A DNA stretch of 18,126 nucleotides, taken from contig DEQO01000085.1 of NCBI GenBank assembly GCA_002360495.1, positions 1 through 18,126 on the forward strand, read 5' to 3'. Each line of letters opens with the position of its first letter. The first letter of the stretch is position 1. The notes beneath the pieces are model-generated. The model was not told the origin of the DNA. It did no database searches and saw only the letters and a list, made by a program, of their open reading frames with translations. Position numbers and translations under genes: made by a program. The stretch is from Flavobacteriales bacterium UBA3364 (GTDB lineage Bacteria > Bacteroidota > Bacteroidia > Flavobacteriales_F > PHOS-HE28). Below are positions 9,359 through 15,903 of the stretch, one piece after another.

Positions 9359-10300
9359 CTAATCGAATGCTGGGCAACTGATCATCCGTTTGCTGGTATC
9401 CCCATTCCGGCATGGGGTGATCGCGAGTATCACTTCATGCGTATTGGCGCTCGCAACGCGCAGTTTCGAAGTAGTGATGTCGTAGCTATAGCCGAGCTGG
9501 AAGAACTTCATGAAGCCGATCTTGACCTGCGCCGTGAACGCATCCCCGTTCCTGTACCCGATGCCCAATCCATAGGTGCGGTTCCATTCCACCATCCCGT
9601 TCACATCGAATGCGGGGGGTGCTCCGCCGGCGAACTTCAGCAGACCGCTGGGTATGAACGCTGTTTTCCGGGCGATCCGGTACCGGTAGCCACCGCTCAA
9701 CATGAGATGTCGGGAGAAGCGTGAATCCAGCCCTACATCTTTGATGCGGTTCGCCAATGCCTGATGGATGGACAATCCTGCCCAAGCGCTCTTGCCATAG
9801 CACCAGATGCCCGGGGTGATCTCCGGATACACCAACGCGGAGGCCTGACTGTTGACCACGGGATCATCATACTGCGCCAAGGTGATATCGCCCACGGCGA
9901 CCTTCACTTGGCGGACCCCGGCGAACAGGCCGAATGACATGTAGAAGTCCCGGGACATCTGGATGTGGTACGCGTAGGCGAGCAGGAAACTGGTGTAGCC
10001 GTAGTTTCCCGCATCATCGGCTTCGATGAAGGCCCCAAAGCCGTGCTTGTTGGCTTGGAAGGGCTTGCCCTTGGCCCGCAAGACCCCGTGCATGCTCACC
10101 CAACCCGTGGTCGGTGCACCTTCATACCCGACCCATTGCTGGCGGTACCCGAGGCGAAGGTCGAGGCAATCCTTGCTGCCCGCCACTGCGGGGTTGATGC
10201 TGAACTGGTTGAACACATACTGTGTGTATTGTGCCAATTGCTGGCCGGGCACAACGGACGAAACCGCAACGACAAGGAGTATGGTAAGCAGGCCCCTCAT
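9359..10300 (-). CDS. PorP/SprF family type IX secretion membrane protein (upstream copy)
   Basis: The 313-aa product begins at the ATG at 10300 with signal peptide MRGLLTILLVVAVSSVVPG before QQ. It carries the family pattern LAQYTQYVFNQFSINPAVAGS with a downstream R-x-QWVG motif, a predicted outer-membrane beta-barrel, and FQLGYSYDITTSKL plus NTHEVILAI near the C-terminus. Its ATG overlaps the TGA of the upstream CHU_C gene (ATGA, 10297-10300), implying translational coupling, so an upstream in-frame extension to 10459 is unlikely. Family knowledge: PorP/SprF proteins are partners of secreted proteins with CHU_C domains. Position suggests that this one serves the small upstream protein, while the copy at 3-923 serves the giant adhesin; that pairing is inference. 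A short polar tail of about 15 residues follows the usual family end. Confidence 0.93.
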   Translation of the reverse strand: MRGLLTILLVVAVSSVVPGQQLAQYTQYVFNQFSINPAVAGSKDCLDLRLGYRQQWVGYEGAPTTGWVSMHGVLRAKGKPFQANKHGFGAFIEADDAGNYGYTSFLLAYAYHIQMSRDFYMSFGLFAGVRQVKVAVGDITLAQYDDPVVNSQASALVYPEITPGIWCYGKSAWAGLSIHQALANRIKDVGLDSRFSRHLMLSGGYRYRIARKTAFIPSGLLKFAGGAPPAFDVNGMVEWNRTYGLGIGYRNGDAFTAQVKIGFMKFFQLGYSYDITTSKLRVASANTHEVILAITPCRNGDTSKRMISCPAFD

Positions 10301-11289
10301 CGCACAATGGTCACAAAGCCCGTATAGGGCGGTGAGCGCCCTTCGAGCTGGTTCAACTGGATGTGGTAGTAGTAGGTACCCACGGACAAAGCACGCCCGC
10401 CGTTGGTCCCGTCCCAGGGCGTGCGATACCCTGTGGAGCGGAGCACGCGTTGCCCCCATCGGTCATGTATCGTCACCTCCGCACCCGGATAGTCGGCAAT
10501 GCCGGGAATATCCCACGTGTCGTTAATGCCATCACCGTTCGGCGTGAAGGTGTTCGGCGGTGCGATCAAGCGGATCACTTCCACGATGACCTCGTCGGTA
10601 TAGGTGCATTCAGCCCCCGTAACGGTGAGCGTGTAGATAGTGGTCCCCTCAGGGGATGATATCGGGTCGGGGATCCCGTTGCCGCTCAGGCCGGCGGTGG
10701 GCGACCAATCGTAGGGAGGTCCTCCAAACGCCGCAAGCTGGGTGCTCTCACCCTGGCCGATGGTGACATCCGGGCCAGCGCTGATATCCACCCCAACGAT
10801 ATCGGCGCCCGGACCGGAAACATCGACAGTGAAGGCGCATTGCGCAGGGATCGTGGCCACACCGTTCATGGCCCCGGCCACCAACACCCAATAGCGCGTT
10901 TCCGGCGCCAAGCTGAACGAGGTGACCGTAAAGTCAGTGCTGCCGATCTCACAACCCGAGACGGCCGTGAACGAGGCGGGCAGGCAGGAACCATCCCCCG
11001 AAAGAACAACAGCACTGAGTTCGTCGTCCATGCCGGTTACGACCGGACAATCGATCGCGGACACGCTCACGGTAACCGGGCCACCCACGGAATTGGTGGT
11101 GAAGGTGTACCAGAGCACGGCTTCCGTGGCCGGACAGAACCCGGGAATACCTACAGCACCTGTATTGTCCGCAGAGACCGGCTGCTGAGCACACAGCACA
11201 TCCGCATTCGCGCAACTGCTGTTGGCCGGTTGGGCTAAGATCGGGGCGGTGGCCAAAGCGAGGAGGGTCGTAAGGAACACAGTGCGCAT
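10297..11289 (-). CDS. Secreted protein with gliding-motility-associated (CHU_C) C-terminal domain
   Basis: The 330-aa product starts at the ATG at 11289, chosen because it opens directly with signal peptide MRTVFLTTLLALATAPILAQ; an in-frame extension to 11409 would add about 40 polar residues before it. After the signal comes a Cys-rich region (about residues 22-160) with the pattern C-x2-A-x3-C and LWYTFTT, resembling PPC-type beta-sandwich domains. A PKD/Ig-like domain follows (about 168-240: SAGPDVTIGQG, then YTLTVTGAECTYTD). The last 90 residues are a CHU_C/type B type IX secretion signal (PPNTFTPNGDGINDTWD, HDRWGQRV, GTYYYHIQL). It is the first gene of the adhesin operon and is coupled to porP by an ATGA overlap. 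Inferred role: a smaller surface protein exported with the adhesin. Its activity cannot be told from sequence; I see no catalytic motif. Confidence 0.88.
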   Translation of the reverse strand: MRTVFLTTLLALATAPILAQPANSSCANADVLCAQQPVSADNTGAVGIPGFCPATEAVLWYTFTTNSVGGPVTVSVSAIDCPVVTGMDDELSAVVLSGDGSCLPASFTAVSGCEIGSTDFTVTSFSLAPETRYWVLVAGAMNGVATIPAQCAFTVDVSGPGADIVGVDISAGPDVTIGQGESTQLAAFGGPPYDWSPTAGLSGNGIPDPISSPEGTTIYTLTVTGAECTYTDEVIVEVIRLIAPPNTFTPNGDGINDTWDIPGIADYPGAEVTIHDRWGQRVLRSTGYRTPWDGTNGGRALSVGTYYYHIQLNQLEGRSPPYTGFVTIVR

Positions 11290-11453
11290 GGTCACTACCG
11301 AGTGGACCGCGATCGAATGCACGCGCGGCCACGCCGAAGGTAGACGGGGGCATTCCAAGGATCGGTCCGGCCGGGTGCGCACTTTCACACAGGATGGTGT
11401 TGAGTGCAAAGGAAGCTTATGAAGGGCGTGTTGGTACTCCTACCTTCCAGTGT
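11290..11453 (-). other. Intergenic region between the TauE operon and the adhesin operon
   Basis: This 164-bp gap must hold the start signals of the adhesin operon if that operon is independent. The only promoter-like element I see on the minus strand is TTCCTTTG (11414 down to 11407), one mismatch from the Bacteroidota -7 consensus TAnnTTTG, without a convincing TTG at -33. I see no hairpin followed by a T-run that would terminate the upstream operon, so read-through from tauE is possible. Confidence 0.3.
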
Positions 11454-12179
11454 TCACCCCCCTGATAGCATTGTTATCAGCCCCATGCCGATGATGATGG
11501 ACAGGACCACGACGCGGAACGCGTGCTGCGGGATGTGTTGCACGGCCCGTTTGCCGACCCAGCTTCCGACCCAGCTGGCCAAGGCCATGGCGGGCAGGTA
11601 GGAAAGCACGGTCGGGGACAGGAAGCCTTGCGCTGCGTACACCACTGTACGGCTGAGGTCGACACCCATGTCGATCCAGGCGCTGGTACTTATGAAGGCG
11701 ATCTTCTCCAAGTCGAAAGCTGCAAGGGTGATCCCCCGTATGGCCCCACCCGTCCCGGTAAGCCCTGCGACCAAGCCACTGATGGTACCACCGGCCAGGG
11801 CGTTCGCATTCGAGGCCTGGATCTTCCATGCGGGTCGCAGCAAAAGGCCGGCGCCCAAGATGATCAGCATCGCCCCCATCACCTTGGAAAGTATGAGCGG
11901 GTCGAAGAAGATGGTCAAGCGGGCACCGAGGACCACCCCGAGTACGGCTGGAATACCGAGCCATAGGAGCAGGTTGCGAGATACCCCCTTGCGGAAGAGG
12001 ACCATCTTGGCCGCATTGCTGAACACATGGAAGAGGGCGGTGAGGCCGAGTGCCTGTTCGAATGGCAAGAACCGGACGGCCAACGGCATGACGAGCATGG
12101 AGGAGCCGAAGCCCCCGACCGTACCGAGCACCTCGGCCACCAGCAAAAGGGCGAAGAACGCCAAATGGCCGGCATCCAT
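11454..12179 (-). CDS. TauE/SafE family (UPF0721) membrane permease
   Basis: The 241-aa product is almost wholly hydrophobic, with about eight membrane segments in two related halves. The first half has the family motif GTVGGFGSSMLVMPLAV near residue 20 and the second has GLVAGLTGTGGAIRG near residue 140; both are TauE/SafE signatures. Family members are proposed exporters of sulfite, sulfonates or related organic acids across the inner membrane; the substrate cannot be read from sequence. I chose the ATG at 12179, 5 nt after the response-regulator stop. A TTG at 12188 overlapping that stop is a weaker alternative. As last gene of an operon that begins with a cysteine-dioxygenase-like gene, export of an oxidised sulfur product such as sulfite is a reasonable inference. 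Confidence 0.88.
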   Translation of the reverse strand: MDAGHLAFFALLLVAEVLGTVGGFGSSMLVMPLAVRFLPFEQALGLTALFHVFSNAAKMVLFRKGVSRNLLLWLGIPAVLGVVLGARLTIFFDPLILSKVMGAMLIILGAGLLLRPAWKIQASNANALAGGTISGLVAGLTGTGGAIRGITLAAFDLEKIAFISTSAWIDMGVDLSRTVVYAAQGFLSPTVLSYLPAMALASWVGSWVGKRAVQHIPQHAFRVVVLSIIIGMGLITMLSGG

Positions 12180-12184
12180 ACCGC

Positions 12185-13246
12185 TCAAGTGGATGCCAGA
12201 TCTTCCAGCCGGTTCCTGTCCTTGATCCGGATATCGCGACCCTGTGTTTCGATCGCTCCTTCTTCCTTCAGGTCCGTGAGGCAGCGGATCAACGATTCGG
12301 TGGCCGTGCCCACGATGGCGGCGAGGTCCTCGCGGCTGATCCGCACGCCGAGATCACGGTCCTTCTCCTGCGCGTAGCGTTCATGAACGCGCAACAGGGC
12401 TTGTGCCACGCGCTGACGAACGCTAGCATAGGCGAGTTGGAGCAGATGTTGCTCCTTTTCCTTCACATCGTGAGCCAGCATCTTGATGAACCGGATGCTG
12501 ACATCGCGGTCCTTGTACAGCAGAGCGAGGAGATCCTCCCGCGGGATAAGTGCCACTTCACATTCTTCCAATGCTTCGGCGGTCTCCGTTGCGTGGCCGT
12601 TCTCCAACAAGCCCATGTAACCGATGAAATCCCCGGTGCCATGCAAGCCGGTGACGAACTCCTTGCCCTCGCTGTTGATCTTGAACGTGCGGACCTTGCC
12701 GCTGACCACGAACGGGATGTTGCGCAACTCGTCCCCTTCGTGGAAGAGCGTTTCCTTCTTCTCGGCCTTCCGCGTGCGGCGATCCCTCCCGATGTTCTTG
12801 AGCGCTTCTAGGCCCCGCGCCTGTTCCATGAACTTGGTCAGGCCCTCGAACCCGTGGTCGAAGCCCCTGCGGAACAACTCACTACGCTTCAAGCGGCCTT
12901 CGATGGCATTCAGCAGTTCGCTTTCCTCGAAGGGTTTGGTCAAGTAGTCGTCCGCTCCCATCTCCATGCCTTTGCGCACATCGCCGCGTTCGGCTTTCGC
13001 ACTCAGGAAGATGAACGGCACCTCTGCCGTGGCCGGATTACGGCCCAGCATGTGCAACACGCCGTATCCGTCCAGTTCGGGCATCATGATGTCGCAGAGT
13101 ACAAGGTCCGGCGTTTCCTTGCGCGCCAGTTCAACACCGCGCTTCCCATTCTCGGCCTTCAGTACGCGATAATCGGCCAGCTCCAGCATCTCCGCGGTGT
13201 TCTCGCGCATGTCCGCATCGTCCTCTATGAGCAGAATTGTTTTCAT
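12185..13246 (-). CDS. Response regulator with REC receiver fused to CRP/FNR effector module
   Basis: The 353-aa product has a full receiver domain at residues 1-120: acidic pocket E8/D9/D10, phospho-acceptor D52 in LVLCDIMMPELDG, S82 and K104 in LTKPF. A linker is followed by a cyclic-nucleotide-binding-like beta-roll (about 140-260: KETLFHEGDELRNIPFVVSG, LHGTGDFIGYMGLLE) and a CRP-type winged helix at about 270-350. In the recognition helix (GTATESLIRCLTDL), E317 and R321 align with CRP E181 and R185, but Thr316 stands where CRP has R180. DNA binding close to FNR or CRP half-sites is therefore likely, without the outer Arg contact. A CRP-type effector controlled by a receiver is an uncommon arrangement. 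Its ATG overlaps the TGA of the kinase gene (ATGA), so the kinase is the obvious phosphate donor. Targets are unknown. Confidence 0.93.
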   Translation of the reverse strand: MKTILLIEDDADMRENTAEMLELADYRVLKAENGKRGVELARKETPDLVLCDIMMPELDGYGVLHMLGRNPATAEVPFIFLSAKAERGDVRKGMEMGADDYLTKPFEESELLNAIEGRLKRSELFRRGFDHGFEGLTKFMEQARGLEALKNIGRDRRTRKAEKKETLFHEGDELRNIPFVVSGKVRTFKINSEGKEFVTGLHGTGDFIGYMGLLENGHATETAEALEECEVALIPREDLLALLYKDRDVSIRFIKMLAHDVKEKEQHLLQLAYASVRQRVAQALLRVHERYAQEKDRDLGVRISREDLAAIVGTATESLIRCLTDLKEEGAIETQGRDIRIKDRNRLEDLAST

Positions 13247-14484
13247 GCGGTAAGGTATTGAGGGAGTTCGACAGTGAAGACCGTATTGCCCGGGGCGCTC
13301 TCGAACCGGATCGTGCCGTCCATGAGGTCGAGGTAGCGTTTCACGATATTGAGTCCGAGGCCCGTGCCTTGGATGGTGGTGGCATTGCTGCCCCTGAAGA
13401 AGCGTTCGAACAGGTGTTGTTGGTCCTCGGCCGGGATGCCGATCCCCTCGTCCTTGACCGTTAACGAGAGCCGGCCACGGGCGATGGAGGTGCGCAGTTC
13501 CACCTGTTTCCCTTCGGGGGAGTACTTCACCGCATTGGTCACCAGGTTGGTGATCACGTTGCTGAGCATCTGGCGATCCAAGGTCACGTTGCGTTCAGGA
13601 CCCAAGTGGTCATAGTCGATGGACTGGCCTGCCTTCGCCAGGGAGCGCAACTCCTCGATCATCTCGATGCAGAGATGGACGATGTCCAGTTCGACCGGTG
13701 CGCAGACCACCTGGCCCTGCTCGATGCGTTCCAAGGAAAGGAACTCATTGAGCATGGCGGTCATCTCGCGCACCTTGCCCCGGATGCGGGCGACATGCTT
13801 CTCCACCTTCTCGTCCGGCACCGCCTCGGTATAGCGCCCGATCAGGTCCACGCTGCTCATGATGGTGCTCAACGGCGTGCGGAATTCGTGGCTGGCCATG
13901 GCCACGAAGCGGCTCTTGAGCGCGTGCAACTCCTTCTCCTTTTCCAAGGCCCTCCGCACGTTGGCTTCGGCCTCGCGCAACGCGGCGGTGCGCTGTTCCA
14001 CACGGTCCTCCAGTTCCTGGTTGGAGCGTTCCAGTTCCTCCTCCGCCTTCCGCCGCAAGGTGATGTCCGTTACCAGGCCCATCACATAACGAACATCGTC
14101 CACAACGAAATGGTTCAGGCTCACCTCCACAGGAAAGACGGTTCCATCCTTCCTCTTGCCCCAGAGGTCCATGCCCATGCCCATGGACCGTTGCACGGGT
14201 TTCGCTTCGTAGGCTGCACGATGTGCGACATGGCGGGACCGGACGGCATCCGGGAGCAGCACCTCGATGGGCGAACCCACGAGTTCCCCTTCAACATACC
14301 CGAACATGACATTGAGCCGCGGGTTGTGCATCAGGATGGCGCCGAGCGCATCCACCACCACGAGACCTTCAGCCGCCGTCGTGAAGAGCAGTTGACATAC
14401 GCGTGCGATATCCACCTTGCTGAATGCCTCGCTTCCATCGGTCATGGCAGCAAGGTAATCGCGCGCGCTTTCCCGGTGGCTCAT
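13243..14484 (-). CDS. Soluble PAS-domain sensor histidine kinase
   Basis: The 413-aa product has no membrane segment and should be cytoplasmic. Residues about 25-148 form a PAS domain (TTAAEGLVVVDALGAILMHN, then KRKDGTVFPVEVSLNHF and VMGLVTDIT). A coiled coil at about 145-190 connects to the HisKA helix with H199 in MASHEFRTPLS. The ATPase domain shows the N box (N313-N317, NLVTNAVKYSPEG), G1 DEGIGIP (345-351), an F box (FERFFRG) and G2 GTGLGL (373-378), so it looks fully active. It overlaps both neighbours by ATGA: the dioxygenase-like gene upstream (14481-14484) and its probable partner regulator downstream (13243-13246). The PAS ligand, perhaps heme, flavin, redox or a thiol metabolite, cannot be assigned from sequence. 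Confidence 0.94.
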   Translation of the reverse strand: MSHRESARDYLAAMTDGSEAFSKVDIARVCQLLFTTAAEGLVVVDALGAILMHNPRLNVMFGYVEGELVGSPIEVLLPDAVRSRHVAHRAAYEAKPVQRSMGMGMDLWGKRKDGTVFPVEVSLNHFVVDDVRYVMGLVTDITLRRKAEEELERSNQELEDRVEQRTAALREAEANVRRALEKEKELHALKSRFVAMASHEFRTPLSTIMSSVDLIGRYTEAVPDEKVEKHVARIRGKVREMTAMLNEFLSLERIEQGQVVCAPVELDIVHLCIEMIEELRSLAKAGQSIDYDHLGPERNVTLDRQMLSNVITNLVTNAVKYSPEGKQVELRTSIARGRLSLTVKDEGIGIPAEDQQHLFERFFRGSNATTIQGTGLGLNIVKRYLDLMDGTIRFESAPGNTVFTVELPQYLTA

Positions 14485-14996
14485 GGGGGCGGGCCAACGG
14501 GTGTAATTGTAGCCTTGCCCGAGGCCTCATTGTACACCCGCCATTTCCGCATGGGCTTGGCATACAGGTTGAGGGTCACCGCGCGTTCGGGTCCCAGGTT
14601 CGTGAAGCGATGGATGGACGATCCGCCGGTGATCGAGGCATCGTTGCCCGGCCGCAGGCGGGTTTCCCGGACGAGTTCGATTCGGTCACCCGCCACGGGG
14701 TCATAGTGCTCCTCCAGCACTTCACCGATGACCGGATGTATCCAGGCCATCTGGCTGTCGTAATCATGGATGCTGGTGCGCTGGCCCGGTTCGTAGCAGA
14801 TCACCAACAGTTCGAAATCCTCGTTCCGGTGGATGCACGTGCGGGTGTAGTGCCGGGTGTTCCAACGGAAATAGGGTTCCAGGTCGTGGCCCGGGACCGC
14901 ATAGCGCGCCAGAATGCGCGGATAGTCGTCCGGGGTACGGTGGCGAAGCAATTCGCGCAACAACTCGCGGACCGTGGTGATTCGATCGAAGGACAT
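14481..14996 (-). CDS. Cysteine dioxygenase-like cupin with altered metal site
   Basis: The 171-aa product aligns by eye with cysteine dioxygenase, the Fe(II) cupin that oxidises L-cysteine to cysteine sulfinate. Conserved are HYTR (Y50, R52, matching substrate-binding Y58/R60 of the rat enzyme), the cupin stretch EPGQRTSIHDYDSQ, the later ligand H129 (SSIHRFTN) and Y145 (LNLYAKP, matching catalytic Y157). The second ligand of the expected H-x-H pair is Tyr79, codon TAC at 14760-14762, so the normal three-His iron site appears incomplete. The cross-link Cys of the animal enzyme is Ala, as expected for a bacterial member. I chose the ATG at 14996 because a good promoter element lies between it and the alternative start at 15050. 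It is first in an operon with a kinase, regulator and permease. It may be a true thiol dioxygenase with a variant site, a different cupin activity or a ligand sensor. Confidence 0.82.
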   Translation of the reverse strand: MSFDRITTVRELLRELLRHRTPDDYPRILARYAVPGHDLEPYFRWNTRHYTRTCIHRNEDFELLVICYEPGQRTSIHDYDSQMAWIHPVIGEVLEEHYDPVAGDRIELVRETRLRPGNDASITGGSSIHRFTNLGPERAVTLNLYAKPMRKWRVYNEASGKATITPVGPPP

Positions 14997-15026
14997 CGTG
15001 GACCAACGCCACACGGGCGCGCGATA

Positions 15027-15034
15027 CAAACGTA
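15027..15034 (-). promoter_or_regulatory. Bacteroidota-type -7 promoter element upstream of the dioxygenase-sensor operon
   Basis: Read on the minus strand this is TACGTTTG, a perfect match to the TAnnTTTG -7 consensus of Bacteroidota primary sigma factors. It would place the transcript start near 15023 and give a leader of about 27 nt before the ATG at 14996. I see no clear TTG at -33, so an activator may be needed. Confidence 0.4.
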
Positions 15035-15065
15035 TCGGGACCGCCACCATCCGTTCCTGACGATC

Positions 15066-15096
15066 ATCAGTTGAAGAGGCGACAGCGATCAGTTGA
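15066..15096 (-). promoter_or_regulatory. Pair of 9-bp direct repeats upstream of the dioxygenase-sensor promoter
   Basis: TCAACTGAT occurs twice on the minus strand (15096-15088 and 15074-15066), offset by 22 bp, about two helical turns. The copies are centred roughly 47 and 69 bp upstream of the start implied by the -7 element at 15027-15034. The same-face spacing is what an activator binding site would show. The binding protein is unknown; the operon's own regulator is one candidate. Confidence 0.3.
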
Positions 15097-15110
15097 CCGC
15101 AGAACCGCGT

Positions 15111-15419
15111 TCAACCGGTGTTAAGCGTGGCTTGCACCTTGGTCCATGGACCACCGTTGTACGCCTCGAACCCATGATCGCGCAAGATGCCAGCTGCCGA
15201 ATTGCTGCGCATACCACTGGCGCAGCACGTGATCACCGGTGTGCCGCGCTTCAGGCGATGCAGCTCCTGTTCCAAGGTGCCGAGCGGGATGTTGAGGGAT
15301 CCCTTCACATGGCCACCGTCGTACTCCGCCTGGGTGCGCACATCCACAACGACCGCGCCGTTTGCCAAGAGTCGGGCGATATCGACCTTGGGTCCCAGGC
15401 CTAGCAGTGTTCTGAGCAC
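15111..15419 (-). CDS. Single-domain rhodanese-like sulfurtransferase
   Basis: The 102-aa product is one rhodanese homology domain without signal peptide or membrane segment, so it should be cytoplasmic. It shows VVVDVRTQAEYDGGHVKGSLNIPLG (CH2A/entry motif) at about residues 23-46, and the active-site loop VITCCASGMRS, where C66 is the catalytic Cys by the C-x4-R rule. Members move sulfane sulfur from thiosulfate or persulfides to acceptors such as cyanide or thiols. Its start overlaps the end of the DUF6132 gene by 19 nt. The pairing with DUF6132 and a YgaP/DUF2892-like protein resembles sulfur-handling clusters I recall from other Bacteroidota. Confidence 0.92.
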   Translation of the reverse strand: MLRTLLGLGPKVDIARLLANGAVVVDVRTQAEYDGGHVKGSLNIPLGTLEQELHRLKRGTPVITCCASGMRSNSAAGILRDHGFEAYNGGPWTKVQATLNTG

Positions 15420-15655
15420 GATGGTGGGTATTGGGGACCCGATCGGTCGTTGGAAGATGGGGTTTTGCGGGTGGTGCTTGGGACAAAGCTGTTGAACAAC
15501 AAGCCTACCAGGAACGCCCCATAGAGGGAGCTGTTCACGGGGTCGGAGGTGATGGCACAGCTACCACGGGAGCAGCCCACCTGGTACCAGTAGAACCATC
15601 CGGCGCAGGCACCAATGACGGCACCGACCAGTGTGATGAGGATCGGGCGCTTCAT
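15401..15655 (-). CDS. DUF6132 family small membrane protein
   Basis: The 84-aa product has an N-terminal membrane helix (about 4-22), the Cys-bearing motif VGCSRGSCAITSDPVNSSLYG (about 26-46), and a second short hydrophobic stretch (47-58). This is the signature of the DUF6132 family of Bacteroidota, whose function is unknown. The last 25 residues are polar and look unstructured, overlapping the start of the rhodanese gene. The ATG at 15655 overlaps the TGA of the small gene upstream (ATGA, 15652-15655). The two motif cysteines and the rhodanese neighbour hint at sulfur or thiol chemistry at the membrane; that is inference. Confidence 0.85.
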   Translation of the reverse strand: MKRPILITLVGAVIGACAGWFYWYQVGCSRGSCAITSDPVNSSLYGAFLVGLLFNSFVPSTTRKTPSSNDRSGPQYPPSCSEHC

Positions 15656-15858
15656 GACCTTGCGTCCAGTGCGGGCATGATCTGCCGCGGCACGTAACTG
15701 TCACCGCAGGTGATGCCGGTACGTACGAGAACGGCAGCGAACACGCTCGGAAAAAGTCCGGATCTCCCCGAGACGGTACCGATCAAGGACGACCCGCCAG
15801 CTATAGCGGCTCGGTTCAAACGGACACTGCGGTCCACACCACCCATAATGGCGTTCAT
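15652..15858 (-). CDS. Small putative membrane protein, possibly divergent YgaP/DUF2892-like
   Basis: The 68-aa product starting at the ATG at 15858 opens with MGGVDRSVRL, close to the MGxxDRxxRL start of YgaP-type (DUF2892) transmembrane proteins. It continues with two weakly hydrophobic stretches (about residues 17-31 and 36-52) and TGITCGDSYVP, loosely matching the family's TGxxGxCPLYxP end. The hydrophobic segments are poorer than normal, and the CP pair is missing, so it may be divergent or decaying. An ATGA overlap with the DUF6132 gene, and the family's association with rhodanese as I recall it, support translation. A start six codons upstream (15876) is possible. Confidence 0.45.
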   Translation of the reverse strand: MNAIMGGVDRSVRLNRAAIAGGSSLIGTVSGRSGLFPSVFAAVLVRTGITCGDSYVPRQIMPALDARS

Positions 15859-15903
15859 CGTCCGATGTTTCCGCAAAGGTCCGTTGCCCCTTGCACCCCG
15901 AAC

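Noticed and set aside
10301..10459. N-terminal extension of the upstream PorP/SprF gene to 10459.
   Set aside because: It would run inside the CHU_C domain coding region; the ATG at 10300 gives a signal peptide and an ATGA junction.
11290..11409. N-terminal extension of the small CHU_C protein to 11409.
   Set aside because: The added residues are polar and Arg-rich and would displace a textbook signal peptide that begins at the ATG at 11289.
11462..11480. Inverted repeat CTGATA-N7-TATCAG as a possible terminator or operator.
   Set aside because: It lies within the last codons of the TauE/SafE gene, the stem is only 6 bp and no T-run follows on the minus strand.
13606..14706. A 366-codon plus-strand open frame opposite the kinase and cupin genes.
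   Set aside because: Both minus-strand genes have complete, conserved catalytic or fold motifs across the same interval; the antisense product is His/Arg-rich with no recognisable domain.
14997..15050. Start of the cupin gene at 15050.
   Set aside because: The extra 18 residues are not part of the cysteine dioxygenase-like fold and would cover the perfect TACGTTTG element; the ATG at 14996 is preferred, though not proven.
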